NCBI RefSeq assembly: GCF_000800455.1
Contig: NZ_CP007456.1
Location: 62,001 to 126,000 of the forward strand
DNA from: Bifidobacterium catenulatum PV20-2
Lineage (GTDB): Bacteria; Actinomycetota; Actinomycetes; Actinomycetales; Bifidobacteriaceae
Length of the DNA: 64,000 bases
Direction of reading: 5' to 3'
The notes under the pieces were generated by a model, which had not been told where the DNA came from, did no database searches, and saw only the letters and a program-made list of their open reading frames with translations. A program made the translations under genes and the position numbers. Of this stretch, positions 35,312 to 44,970 are shown piece by piece. Within the stretch, counting starts at the first letter, position 1, and each line of letters opens with the position of its first letter.

Positions 35312-35619
35312 CAAGCCTCCTCGCGGGTATTGGTCGCAACATCTACGTGCGGCGGCATGCCCGTGCGGGAACACCCGGTTGGGCTCTTCGTCGCGCAATC
35401 CGGTGGATATTCTATGACTTCCGATGGAACGATCGCAATGGTTTCGCCATGTTTATTGGTCGGTCCCGCAAGTGTCGGGATATGAGACGAGAACGCTCGG
35501 CATATGGCCCTAGCGGGGCGGGCGACCTGGATATGGAGCGGACGGTCGGGAAAACGGAAAGGAAAGATGGCGAATGTTGTCACATGACAAGTGGGATAGG
35601 GTCGGGCGATAATGGAGGC
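35312..35619. other. 308-bp divergent intergenic region
   Basis: This lies between the YhgE/Pip operon and the aldolase gene. It should hold promoters in both directions. I see no repeat, RNA or convincing small gene; a plus-strand frame runs through it into the aldolase but its sequence is not protein-like. Confidence 0.4.
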
Positions 35620-36686
35620 ATGACTATTGCAACGCCGGAACGTTATGCGCAAATGCTGGACGCCGCACGCCGCGGCGGTTACGCCTATCCCGCGATCAAT
35701 GTGACCAGCACACAGACCCTGAACGCCGCACTCCAGGGTTTCTCCGAGGCGGAATCCGATGGCATCATCCAGGTCTCCGTAGGCGGCGCCGCCTACTTCT
35801 CCGGGCAACGCGTCAACGACCGCGTCACCGGCTCGCTTGCCTTCGCAGCCTTCGCGCACGAAGTCGCGGCGAAATACCCCAACATCACCATCGCCCTGCA
35901 CACCGACCACTGCGCCAAACAGTATTTGGACGAATGGGTGCGCCCCTGCTCGACCATGAAGTCGAACAGGTGAAGCACGGTCAGGAACCGACCTTCCAGT
36001 CACACATGTGGGACGGTTCCACAGTGCCGCTGGGTGAAAACCTCGACATCGCAGAAGAACTGCTCGACAAATCCCAAGCCGCGCACACCGTGCTGGAAAT
36101 CGAAATCGGCGCGGTCGGCGGCGAAGAAGACGGACACAGCGCCGAAATCAATGACAAACTGTATTCCACGCCCGCACAAGGCATCGCCGTCGCGCAACGA
36201 CTCGGCCTTGGTGAGCGCGGACGCTACATGGCCGCCTTCACCTTCGGCAACGTGCACGGCGCATACAAACCGGGCGTGGTGAAACTGCGCCCCGAACTGC
36301 TCGACGAAATCCAGACCACGGTCGCGCTCGCGATTAAGGCCGGCGAAATGCCCGACCCCGCGCACTCGCTGGATGTCGCTCCCGGTAAGCCGTTCGCCCT
36401 GGTGTTCCACGGCGGTTCCGGCTCCGCGCCGGAGGAGATCGCGCAGGCCGTGAGCTACGGCGTGGTGAAGATGAACATCGACACCGATACGCAGTACGCA
36501 TTCAGCCGTGCGGTGGCCGGTCACATGTTCTCCAACTATGATTCGGTGCTCAAAATCGATGGCGAGGTGGGCAACAAGAAGCTGTACGACCCGCGTTCGT
36601 GGGGGCGCGAAGCGGAAAGCGCCATGGCCGCACGCGTGGTGGAGGCTTGCAGGCAGCTTGGCAGCGCGGGCAAGGCGTTGAAGTAG
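35620..36686 (+). pseudogene. fba: Class II fructose-bisphosphate aldolase, interrupted by a -1 frameshift near 35942-35946
   Basis: Two overlapping frames together make a complete class II aldolase of about 355 residues, which splits fructose 1,6-bisphosphate. The first frame (from 35620) gives MTIATPERYAQMLDAARRGG through HTDHC, the zinc-site His motif, and QYLDEWVRP, then goes out of frame. The second, from about 35946, continues LLDHEVEQVKHG through the remaining catalytic motifs (GNVHGAYKPG, VFHGGSGS, KMNIDTDTQ). One extra C in the CCCC run at 35943-35946 would restore the frame. A homopolymer sequencing or assembly error is the simplest explanation; a true recent pseudogene is possible. 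The rest shows no decay. Confidence 0.85.
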
Positions 36687-36863
36687 TGTGATGCCGCACG
36701 CGCCGTGTAATGCATGCGGCGTGTGCGGCACGGTGGGTGTGTCGCGTTGTATGAGACGAAAACGATGGAACTGACTAGTTTCAACGGCTGATCGGTGCAT
36801 ATCCGGCAGATATCCGGTAGAGGGCGCAGGGTAGTCTTTGTAAGGCCTTGGGTAAGGCTTTGA

Positions 36864-38183
<1,320 letters not shown>

Positions 38184-38219
38184 CCGTCGGCAACGACTGT
38201 CAGCAACGAATTTCCCGGC

Positions 38220-39803
38220 TTGACTGGTAACGACGCGGCACATGATATCCGCCGGCTGATTCCGCGATTCGACCACTTGAAGTGGAAGATGGCGGCGGCC
38301 GGCATAGTCATTGGTCTGGTTTCAGGATTGCTGGTCGTTGTATACCGTCTCGGCATCGAATACGGCACGGATGCGTCCCGCTGGATATATGCGCGGATTC
38401 GCGAGACACCGTGGCTGATTGCGCCGTGGGCGGTTGCCGCGGTGGCGGCCGCGCTGGCGATCGCGTGGATGGTCGGCAAGGAGCCGATGGCCGGTGGCAG
38501 CGGCATCCCGCAGACCAACGGCGTGGTGATATGCGGCCTGAAGATGCGTTGGCAGACGATTCTGCCAGTCCGTTTCGTCGGTGGACTGTTGGGCGCGTTG
38601 TTTGGCCTGTCGCTCGGCCGTGAGGGGCCGTCCATTCAGATTGGTGCGTCGGGTGCGCAGTGTGTGTCCCACCGTTTGCGCGGCCGCCGCCGTGAGGACA
38701 TGCAGGAGCATTATCTGGTCACCGCCGGTGCCGCGGCCGGCTTGTCCGCCGCGTTCAGCGCGCCGCTGTCCGGCATGATGTTCGCTTTGGAAGGGGTGCA
38801 TCGGAGTTTTTCCCCTGCGATTCTGATGGGCGCCACCGCCGCATCGCTGACCGCCGATTTCGTCTCGAAATACTGTTTCGGTCTGCGTCCGGTTTTGGAT
38901 TTCGGTGATATCGGCCAGCTGTCGTTGGAAGAGTATGTGTGGCTGATTCCGTTGGGATTGGTGGCCGGTTTGGTTGGTTCGCTGATGAACCGCTTGTTGC
39001 TTGGCTTCCAGACGCTGTACGGCAAACTGCCGGCATGGAGCCGCCCGATGATTGCGATTGCGATCGCTTTGCCGGTTGGAATTTGGCTGCCTGATGTGCT
39101 CGGCGGCGGCTCGAATCTGATTGATACCGCCGAACATGCACGCGTCGGCTTGGGAATGCTGTGTCTGCTGTTCGTGGCGAAGATGCTGTTCACATCCACG
39201 AGTTTCGGCTCAGGCGCGCCTGGCGGTATTTTCATGCCGATTCTTGCGGTCGGTTCGCTGGCCGGCGGCATCTGCGGTGAAGTGTTGCATCGATTCGGTG
39301 ACCTGCCATCCGACGCAGTGGCGGTGTTTGCGGTGTGCGTGATGACGGGCACGCTCGCCGCGTCCGTGAAAACGCCGATCACGTCGATTCTGTTGGCTGT
39401 GGAGATGTCTGGCACGTTGACGCATATGCTGCCAGTCGCTGCCGTTGCTTTTATTGCGTTGCTGGTTTCTGATTTGCTGCGTACGAAGCCGATTTATGGC
39501 GAGTTGCTGAAACGCTACATGCGTGCGCAGGGTGACGATACGAGGATTCCGAGCCAGGTTGGCAGTGGCGTTATGGAATTGCCGTTGGAAATGGGCGCGA
39601 TTGCGGACGGGCAGCGTGTGCGCGATGTCGCGTGGCCTTCGGGTTGTTTGATTATTGGCTTGCGGCGCGGAGAACGTGAGATTGTGCCGCGTGGGGACAC
39701 GTTGCTGCGTGCCGGCGACTATTTGGTGGTGCTGTTCAGTGGCGAGGAGGAGCGCGAGGTGCGACCTGCGATGCGGCGGCTGTGTGATGCCCGGCTTGAC
39801 TGA
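38220..39803 (+). CDS. ClC-family chloride/proton antiporter with C-terminal TrkA_C domain
   Basis: A 527-residue transporter. The anion-site motifs are GGSGIPQ (residues 90-96), GREGPSIQIG (about 137-146, with the gating Glu) and GGIFMP (about 338). The membrane part is followed by a TrkA_C-like domain from about 450 (GAIADGQRVRDVAWPSGCLIIGLRRGEREIVPRGDTLLRAGDYLVVLF). The start is TTG at 38220; no ATG fits before the first helix. It lies 36 bp after purA and ahead of two crcB genes. The anion could be chloride or, given those neighbours, fluoride, though GREGP is the chloride-type motif. Confidence 0.9.
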   Translation: MTGNDAAHDIRRLIPRFDHLKWKMAAAGIVIGLVSGLLVVVYRLGIEYGTDASRWIYARIRETPWLIAPWAVAAVAAALAIAWMVGKEPMAGGSGIPQTNGVVICGLKMRWQTILPVRFVGGLLGALFGLSLGREGPSIQIGASGAQCVSHRLRGRRREDMQEHYLVTAGAAAGLSAAFSAPLSGMMFALEGVHRSFSPAILMGATAASLTADFVSKYCFGLRPVLDFGDIGQLSLEEYVWLIPLGLVAGLVGSLMNRLLLGFQTLYGKLPAWSRPMIAIAIALPVGIWLPDVLGGGSNLIDTAEHARVGLGMLCLLFVAKMLFTSTSFGSGAPGGIFMPILAVGSLAGGICGEVLHRFGDLPSDAVAVFAVCVMTGTLAASVKTPITSILLAVEMSGTLTHMLPVAAVAFIALLVSDLLRTKPIYGELLKRYMRAQGDDTRIPSQVGSGVMELPLEMGAIADGQRVRDVAWPSGCLIIGLRRGEREIVPRGDTLLRAGDYLVVLFSGEEEREVRPAMRRLCDARLD

Positions 39804-39831
39804 GCCTGGCTGAATTCGGCTGGCCCTTGGA

Positions 39832-39855
39832 TGTGCGAATCTGCGGAATCGGACA
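39832..39855. repeat. Palindrome K: single dyad
   Basis: One copy with two left-arm changes, 28 bp after the antiporter stop, ahead of the first crcB. Confidence 0.85.
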
Positions 39856-39989
39856 TCCAAGGTGTATACGTTGGCGCTCCGTGTAAACTCATATACGTTA
39901 GGAAGGCGGCAACCGCGGCCCAGCTCGTTGTTGCACGGCCTATGGGCGGAACAACGCTGTCCGCGGGAGGCCAGTACAGGGGGAGCGCA

Positions 39990-41063
39990 ATGGAATCGCA
40001 AGAACAATCGCCGGGAGACATGGTGACCGCGGGTGAGGACTCGCATCCCATCACGCAGGCAATCGACACTGTTGAGGTGACGCATGCTGGTGCAACCACG
40101 CCCGCCGCTAACACCATGGATCCGCCTACGATTCCCCTGGCACCGATGAAACGTATGCAGGCGCGGTTCAATCCGCTCGCCGATGGACTGATGTATGTTG
40201 TGGTGTTCGTCGGTGGATTTGTTGGAGTCGGCTGTCGGCATGCGTTGGATATGCTTCTGCCGTCGGTCAGCGGGACGCCGTTCGTTGTGGGCACGTTTGT
40301 GTCGAATATGGTCGCCTGCTTCCTGTTCGCGATGCTGACCGAATTCATGGCGACCGCTTCGTGGCTGCGTCGCCGGGTGCGGCAGGTTGTCAGCCGTGGT
40401 GTTGGGCTCGGCTTGCTCGGCGGACTTTCGACGATGTCCGGCGTGATGCTGGAAACGATGGAAGGTCTGCACGAGCGGCATATCGCCAGTGCGCTTGGCT
40501 ATCTTGCGGGAAATTTTGCAGGCGGTTTGCTCACTGCCGCCGCCGGCGTGGTTCTGATGCAGGCACTGCTGTCACGGAGTACTCGAAAGCGGGTTCGGGG
40601 TGCGTTTTCAGCTGTTTCCGTGTCCGATTCCGCCGAATCGGACACGCAGGGCGTACGCCATGTGAAAGTGGCCGACGTGGCGCGTTCTGCCGCGCAGGCC
40701 GCAATGGAAGCCGCGCAGGCGGCGCAGCAGGCCGCGCAGGCGGTCCAGCAGATTGCACAGACGGGACAGGTTCCGCGAGTCGAAACGCCAACCGTGCCGC
40801 CGACCGCCAGCCAGCCTATGCAGACAGGCCGCGTTCCGCAGATTCCTCCGCTGGCCGTTCCTCAGCTGACACAGCCATCGCAGCCGTTGCTGCGCGAGCC
40901 GGATACTCCAGACTTGGGGCAGCTGCCCGAGCCGATTCAGCAGTCGCAACCAATCCAGCAGCCCCAGCAGCCGGCTAACCCGCTTCCGCCCAGCTTCGAG
41001 CCCAAACCGATCACTGCGGAGATTTCGCTTATCGCCGACCCGGCTACCGGGGAGGTGCGCTGA
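39990..41063 (+). CDS. CrcB/Fluc fluoride channel subunit with long C-terminal tail
   Basis: A 357-residue protein whose middle (about 58-205) is a four-helix CrcB channel subunit (VVVFVGGFVGVGCRHALDML, GTFVSNMVACFLFAML, GLLGGLSTMSGVMLETM). CrcB is normally about 125 residues. Here a 55-residue polar lead and a 150-residue cytoplasmic tail are added. The tail starts with one palindrome (residues 211-218), then an Ala/Gln coiled-coil run (RSAAQAAMEAAQAAQQAAQ) and a Pro/Gln-rich end. The start at 39990 follows a GGGGGAG site. The stop overlaps the next crcB start by one base, so the two subunits are probably cotranslated into a heterodimer. It exports toxic fluoride. Confidence 0.88.
   Translation: MESQEQSPGDMVTAGEDSHPITQAIDTVEVTHAGATTPAANTMDPPTIPLAPMKRMQARFNPLADGLMYVVVFVGGFVGVGCRHALDMLLPSVSGTPFVVGTFVSNMVACFLFAMLTEFMATASWLRRRVRQVVSRGVGLGLLGGLSTMSGVMLETMEGLHERHIASALGYLAGNFAGGLLTAAAGVVLMQALLSRSTRKRVRGAFSAVSVSDSAESDTQGVRHVKVADVARSAAQAAMEAAQAAQQAAQAVQQIAQTGQVPRVETPTVPPTASQPMQTGRVPQIPPLAVPQLTQPSQPLLREPDTPDLGQLPEPIQQSQPIQQPQQPANPLPPSFEPKPITAEISLIADPATGEVR
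40621..40644. repeat. Palindrome L inside crcB
   Basis: A single copy with CG in the centre, encoding VSDSAESDT at the junction between the channel domain and the cytoplasmic tail. It is followed by CGCAGGGCG, the usual unit flank. Confidence 0.92.
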
Positions 41064-41458
41064 TGATGTGGATGATCTGTCTGTTCGGCGGTCTGGGCGC
41101 CATGGCCCGTTACGTGCTCGACGTGTCAATTCAACGAGGCTGGAATCGCGAGAATCGGAGAACGAACCGCAACTTCCCGCTATCTACGCTCGTCATCAAC
41201 GGCGTCGCCTCGCTATGCGCGGGCATCGCCATGATGTCCTACTATTCGCAATCGGTGGATATGGACACGGTCATGATGTTCGTTGTCGGATTTCTCGGTG
41301 GTTTCTCAACATTCTCCACGGCGCTCAACGAAGTGGTTTCATTGATTCGCCAGCGTCGTTTTACGCTGGCTCTGGGCTATGGAATAGCAACCATCGCGGT
41401 GCCTCTCATTTGCGTGGCCACCGGTTTCGGCATTGCGCTGCTCGCCAATCCGGCGTAA
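41063..41458 (+). CDS. crcB: CrcB/Fluc fluoride channel subunit
   Basis: A 131-residue four-helix membrane protein of normal CrcB length. Key segments are LFGGLGAMARYVLD, FPLSTLVINGVASLCAGIAMM (with the polar-track Asn) and VGFLGGFSTFSTALNEVVSL, the Phe/Ser/Thr track of the fluoride pore. Its ATG shares a base with the upstream crcB stop (TGATG). Fluc channels are dual-topology homodimers or paired heterodimers; two adjacent genes point to the latter. Confidence 0.93.
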   Translation: MMWMICLFGGLGAMARYVLDVSIQRGWNRENRRTNRNFPLSTLVINGVASLCAGIAMMSYYSQSVDMDTVMMFVVGFLGGFSTFSTALNEVVSLIRQRRFTLALGYGIATIAVPLICVATGFGIALLANPA

Positions 41459-41523
41459 TTTTCACATTACACGGACGGTCGCTGAGTAACATGAAAGAAA
41501 TCTGAGCGCAACCGCGCAAGCCG

Positions 41524-41561
41524 TTTCCTCTCCTACGTTGTGAAAACAACAAGAGAGGAAA
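41524..41561 (+). promoter_or_regulatory. Hairpin hiding the livH ribosome-binding site
   Basis: TTTCCTCTC (41524-41532) pairs perfectly with GAGAGGAAA (41553-41561). An inner stem GTTGT/ACAAC closes a GAAA loop. The 3' arm contains the AGAGAGG site of livH, 5 bp before its ATG, so translation of the operon could be switched by opening this hairpin. Confidence 0.7.
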
Positions 41562-41566
41562 AACCA

Positions 41567-42994
41567 ATGACAGCCGTAACGTATTTCAAACGGCATCGTC
41601 GATCGGGAATCGCAATATTTTGTTCGATTTTTGCCGTTCTCTCGATGCTTTTCATATTCTCTCCCGTTGCTGCGATGGCTGCGGAAGCCGTCGACGTGTG
41701 CAATCCGACTTCCGACAATGGTTGCGTCAACGGCATTTTGCAGGATGCCGATAAGCGGCCGATTGCGGGCGCTACCGTCAAGTTGTCCGGCAAGGCTACG
41801 GCGGAGACCACAACCGCAGCCGACGGCAAGTGGGCGTTTTCCGTTGCCGATGATGGCGATTACATGGTCACGATTGACGATGCCGTTGCGAAAGAGCATG
41901 GACTGAAGGCAAGTAGCGCGACGGTCACGATCAAGAAGGCAAGTTTCGACAAGCAGCGCGGCGTCGTGAGGTTCGACCAGGCCGGTGCCAATTCCAGCGC
42001 ATCCGGAACGTCCGATTCTGGAGAATCGGACAACCAGAGTGCAAAAAGTGGGGCTGGAACGTCCGATTCTGCAGACTCGGACACGCAGAGCGCCAAAAAG
42101 AGCGGCTCCAACATCGGCAAGCGCATTTGGCAGCAGCTCTACTCCGGTATCATCTTCGGCCTGATGCTCGGCCTCATGTCGGTCGGCATGAACCTCGTCT
42201 ACGGCACTACCGGCCTGCAGTCCTTCTCCCACGGTGAGCAGGTTACACTTGGCGGCCTTATGGCGTATGTTGGCACGCAAATACTGCATATGCCGGTCGT
42301 GGCGTCCGCTATTTTCGCCATTGTCGTTGGCGCGCTAACCGGCTTGATTCAAAACGAAATCGTGTGGGGGCCGCTGCGCCGCCGTCACATCGGCACCATG
42401 CAGCAGATGATCGTCACCATCGGCCTGTCGATGGCATTGCAGTACACGTTCCAGTTCTTCTTCGGCGGCGACATCAAGGGCATTGTCAAATCCGTGCCGA
42501 ACAGCTTCCAAATCGGCCCGATCACCACTGACATGCCAACGCTGCTTTCCGCGGCGATCGCCATTGTCGTGATCGTCGGCGTTACCTTGTTCCTGTACAA
42601 AACTCGACTCGGCCGCGCCACGCGAGCCGTTTCCGACAACGCGGCACTGGCCGCAGCGTCCGGCATCAACGTGGATCAGGTGGTCCGCGTGGTATGGATT
42701 CTCTCGTGCGCCATGGCCGCCTTGTCCGGCGTGCTGCTGGGCATCTATCTGAACGGCATCTCCTGGAACACCGGCGCGACCCTGATCCTGCTGATGTTCG
42801 CCGCGGTGACGCTCGGCGGCCTCGGCACCGCCAACGGCGCGCTCATCGGCTCGTTGGTCATCGGCATCGTAGCGGACATGAGCTCGCTTGTTATCCCCAA
42901 CGATATGCGTTACGCCAGCGCGCTGGCAATCCTCATCATCGTTCTGCTGGTGCGCCCGCAGGGCATCTTCGGCAAGCAGCAAAGGGTGGGCTGA
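41567..42994 (+). CDS. livH: Branched-chain amino acid ABC permease LivH with secreted-type N-terminal domain
   Basis: A 475-residue protein. The last 295 residues are a normal LivH permease (LYSGIIFGLMLGLMSVGMNLVYGTTGLQSFSHGEQVTLGG onward). Before it come an N-terminal hydrophobic segment (SGIAIFCSIFAVLSMLFIFSPVAAMAAE) and a small beta-sandwich resembling carboxypeptidase-regulatory/CnaB domains (GILQDADKRPIAGATVKLSGKATAETTTAADGKWAFSV, about 50-125). A linker with two palindrome units (residues 148-173) follows. LivH is usually about 290 residues. The added domain should lie outside the cell and might dock the binding protein or wall polymers. A hairpin covers its ribosome site. Confidence 0.9.
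   Translation: MTAVTYFKRHRRSGIAIFCSIFAVLSMLFIFSPVAAMAAEAVDVCNPTSDNGCVNGILQDADKRPIAGATVKLSGKATAETTTAADGKWAFSVADDGDYMVTIDDAVAKEHGLKASSATVTIKKASFDKQRGVVRFDQAGANSSASGTSDSGESDNQSAKSGAGTSDSADSDTQSAKKSGSNIGKRIWQQLYSGIIFGLMLGLMSVGMNLVYGTTGLQSFSHGEQVTLGGLMAYVGTQILHMPVVASAIFAIVVGALTGLIQNEIVWGPLRRRHIGTMQQMIVTIGLSMALQYTFQFFFGGDIKGIVKSVPNSFQIGPITTDMPTLLSAAIAIVVIVGVTLFLYKTRLGRATRAVSDNAALAAASGINVDQVVRVVWILSCAMAALSGVLLGIYLNGISWNTGATLILLMFAAVTLGGLGTANGALIGSLVIGIVADMSSLVIPNDMRYASALAILIIVLLVRPQGIFGKQQRVG
42009..42083. repeat. Palindrome array M inside livH (two copies)
   Basis: Copies at 42009-42032 and 42060-42083, 51 bp apart, encoding TSDSGESDNQ and TSDSADSDTQ. The spacer ACCAGAGTGCAAAAAG matches those of the ATPase arrays. 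Confidence 0.95.
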
Positions 42995-42997
42995 TTC

Positions 42998-43981
42998 ATG
43001 GATATCATGACAATCATCTCCAACGCGGCGGGCGAGCTGATCGCCCCCACCACGGCGGCATATGTATTGGCCGCCATCGGTTTGAACATTCACTTCGGCA
43101 TGACCGGCCTGATGAACATGGGCCAGGCGGGCTTCATGCTCCTCGGCGCCTACGGATTCGCCATCACGCAGTCGATGGGCTGTAATCTGTTCGCTTCGGT
43201 GTGTGTGGCTTTGGCGCTTGCCGTCATTTACGCGCTGCTACTGGGTATTCCTACGTTGAAGCTTGGTCCGGATTATTTGGCTATGGTCACGTTGGCGGCC
43301 GCGGAAATCATTCGTATTGTTGGCCGTTCGACTGCTATGACGAAGTTCACCGGCGGTTCCGCAGGTATTTCCCCGCAGGATTTCACGGAACGTTTCGAAG
43401 CGTTTTCCCCGCTTCCGGACGGTTCGACCACGTTCCTGCTGTGGACGTACAGCAACAATATTGCGAATTCCTGGTGGCTGCGCATTGTGGCTTGGGTTTT
43501 GGTTGCGATTGCCGCGTTCCTGTGCTGGCGTTGGTTCCATTCGCCGTGGGGTCGCATGCTGAAGGGTATTCGTGAGGATGAGAATGCGATTCGTTCGCTT
43601 GGCAAGCCGGTTACGAAATACAAGATGGAATCGTTGATTTTGGGCGGATTGTTCGGCGCGATGGCTGGCATTATTTTCGTGCTGCCTCGTTCCGTGCAGC
43701 CTGATTCGCTTGGTCGTACGGTTACGTTCTATGTGTGGACGATCCTGCTGTTGGGTGGTGCGGCTACGATTCTTGGCCCGGTGCTTGGCTCGTGCGTGCT
43801 GTGGGTGTTGCTCACGTTTGTCAAGGAGGTCATGCGCAACACTGTTCCCGAAACTTTGATTTCCTCCAATCAGATTGAAGCCCTTGGCTGGGTGATTGTC
43901 GGCGTTTCGCTGATGTGCCTGGTGATTTTCAGACCGCAAGGTTTGTTGGGTGACCGAAAGGAGTTGGCTTTCCATGCCTGA
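42998..43981 (+). CDS. livM: Branched-chain amino acid ABC permease LivM
   Basis: A 327-residue permease with about nine hydrophobic segments, partner of LivH in the membrane channel. The family core is AAIGLNIHFGMTGLMNMGQAGFMLLGAYGFA, and the coupling region is WGRMLKGIREDENAIRSLGKPVTKYKMESLILGG. It starts 3 bp after livH and its end overlaps livG by 8 bp, showing tight operon packing. Confidence 0.94.
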   Translation: MDIMTIISNAAGELIAPTTAAYVLAAIGLNIHFGMTGLMNMGQAGFMLLGAYGFAITQSMGCNLFASVCVALALAVIYALLLGIPTLKLGPDYLAMVTLAAAEIIRIVGRSTAMTKFTGGSAGISPQDFTERFEAFSPLPDGSTTFLLWTYSNNIANSWWLRIVAWVLVAIAAFLCWRWFHSPWGRMLKGIREDENAIRSLGKPVTKYKMESLILGGLFGAMAGIIFVLPRSVQPDSLGRTVTFYVWTILLLGGAATILGPVLGSCVLWVLLTFVKEVMRNTVPETLISSNQIEALGWVIVGVSLMCLVIFRPQGLLGDRKELAFHA

Positions 43982-44969
43982 TACAACGAATATTTCGACG
44001 TCGGCAACTCAACCGATTCCACAGCCGGGCGTACCGTTCCATGATCTGACCAAGTGGGCCACCAAAACCCCCGAAGGTGAGACGCTGATCTCCACGGCCT
44101 ATCGTGACAAAGTCACGGAAGATTTGAAATTCGTGGAGAACAAGCCGGGAGTTCACAAGCCTGATCCGATTCTGATCGCAGATAATGTAACCCGTAAATT
44201 CGGCGGTATGACGGCAGTGGATGTCAATCATTTTGAAATCGAAAGGCATGGCATTACTGCACTGATCGGACCGAATGGTGCTGGTAAAACCACGTTTTTC
44301 AATCTGATGACTGGCTTTGATACGCCGAATACCGGCACTTGGCAGTTCGACGGTCAAGACATGGCGCATGTGCAGCCTGAAAAAGTGGCGCGTATGGGGA
44401 TGGTTCGCACGTTCCAGCTGACCAAGGTCATGAGCCGTTTGACTGTGCTCGACAACATGCTGCTTGGTGCCCCCGTACAGCCTGGTGAGGGCATGTTCCG
44501 CGCGCTGTTCCCCGGCATGTGGAAGAAGCAGGAGAAAGCGAATATTGAGAAGGCGGAAGCGTTGCTGGAACGTTTTCTGCTGATCAAAAAGAAGGATGAT
44601 TATGCGGGTGCGCTTTCTGGTGGTCAGCGCAAGTTGTTGGAAATGGCGCGTGCGCTGATGTCTGATCCGCAGTTGGTCATGTTGGATGAGCCGATGGCGG
44701 GTGTGAATCCTGCGCTGAAGCAGTCGCTGCTCGACCACATTATGGCGTTGCGTGAAGAGGGCACCACGGTGCTGTTCGTGGAGCATGACATCAACATGGT
44801 GCGTCATATCGCCGATTGGGTGACTGTGATGGCGGAAGGCAAGATCGTGGCGGAAGGCCAGCCGAAGACCGTGATGAGCGATCCGGCTGTGATTGACGCG
44901 TATTTGGGTGCCCACGCCAACATTGATTTGGGTGACGATTCCGTGCTGGAAGATTTGAAGGAGGCCTGA
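43974..44969 (+). CDS. livG: Branched-chain amino acid ABC transporter ATPase LivG
   Basis: A 331-residue ATPase. Walker A is GPNGAGKTTFFN (about 110), the signature is GALSGGQRKLLEMARALM, and Walker B is QLVMLDEPMAGVNP. The LivG-specific longer helical region MFRALFPGMWKKQEKANIEKAEALLERF is present. An extension of about 70 residues precedes the ATPase core (PDTTNISTSATQPIPQPGV onward) and includes a segment resembling the usual LivG start. The start overlaps livM and follows GAAAGGAG. It energises transport together with LivF. Confidence 0.94.
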   Translation: MPDTTNISTSATQPIPQPGVPFHDLTKWATKTPEGETLISTAYRDKVTEDLKFVENKPGVHKPDPILIADNVTRKFGGMTAVDVNHFEIERHGITALIGPNGAGKTTFFNLMTGFDTPNTGTWQFDGQDMAHVQPEKVARMGMVRTFQLTKVMSRLTVLDNMLLGAPVQPGEGMFRALFPGMWKKQEKANIEKAEALLERFLLIKKKDDYAGALSGGQRKLLEMARALMSDPQLVMLDEPMAGVNPALKQSLLDHIMALREEGTTVLFVEHDINMVRHIADWVTVMAEGKIVAEGQPKTVMSDPAVIDAYLGAHANIDLGDDSVLEDLKEA

Positions 44970-44970
44970 G

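Noticed and set aside
35347..35619. N-terminal extension of the aldolase frame
   Set aside because: The upstream residues are not aldolase-like; MTIATPE at 35620 matches the usual family start.
38220..39803. Fluoride-specific ClC (CLC-F) instead of chloride type
   Set aside because: The gating motif reads GREGPS, the chloride/proton antiporter form, although crcB neighbours keep the question open.
39856..39989. Fluoride riboswitch ahead of crcB
   Set aside because: The conserved crcB RNA motif sequences could not be found in this leader.
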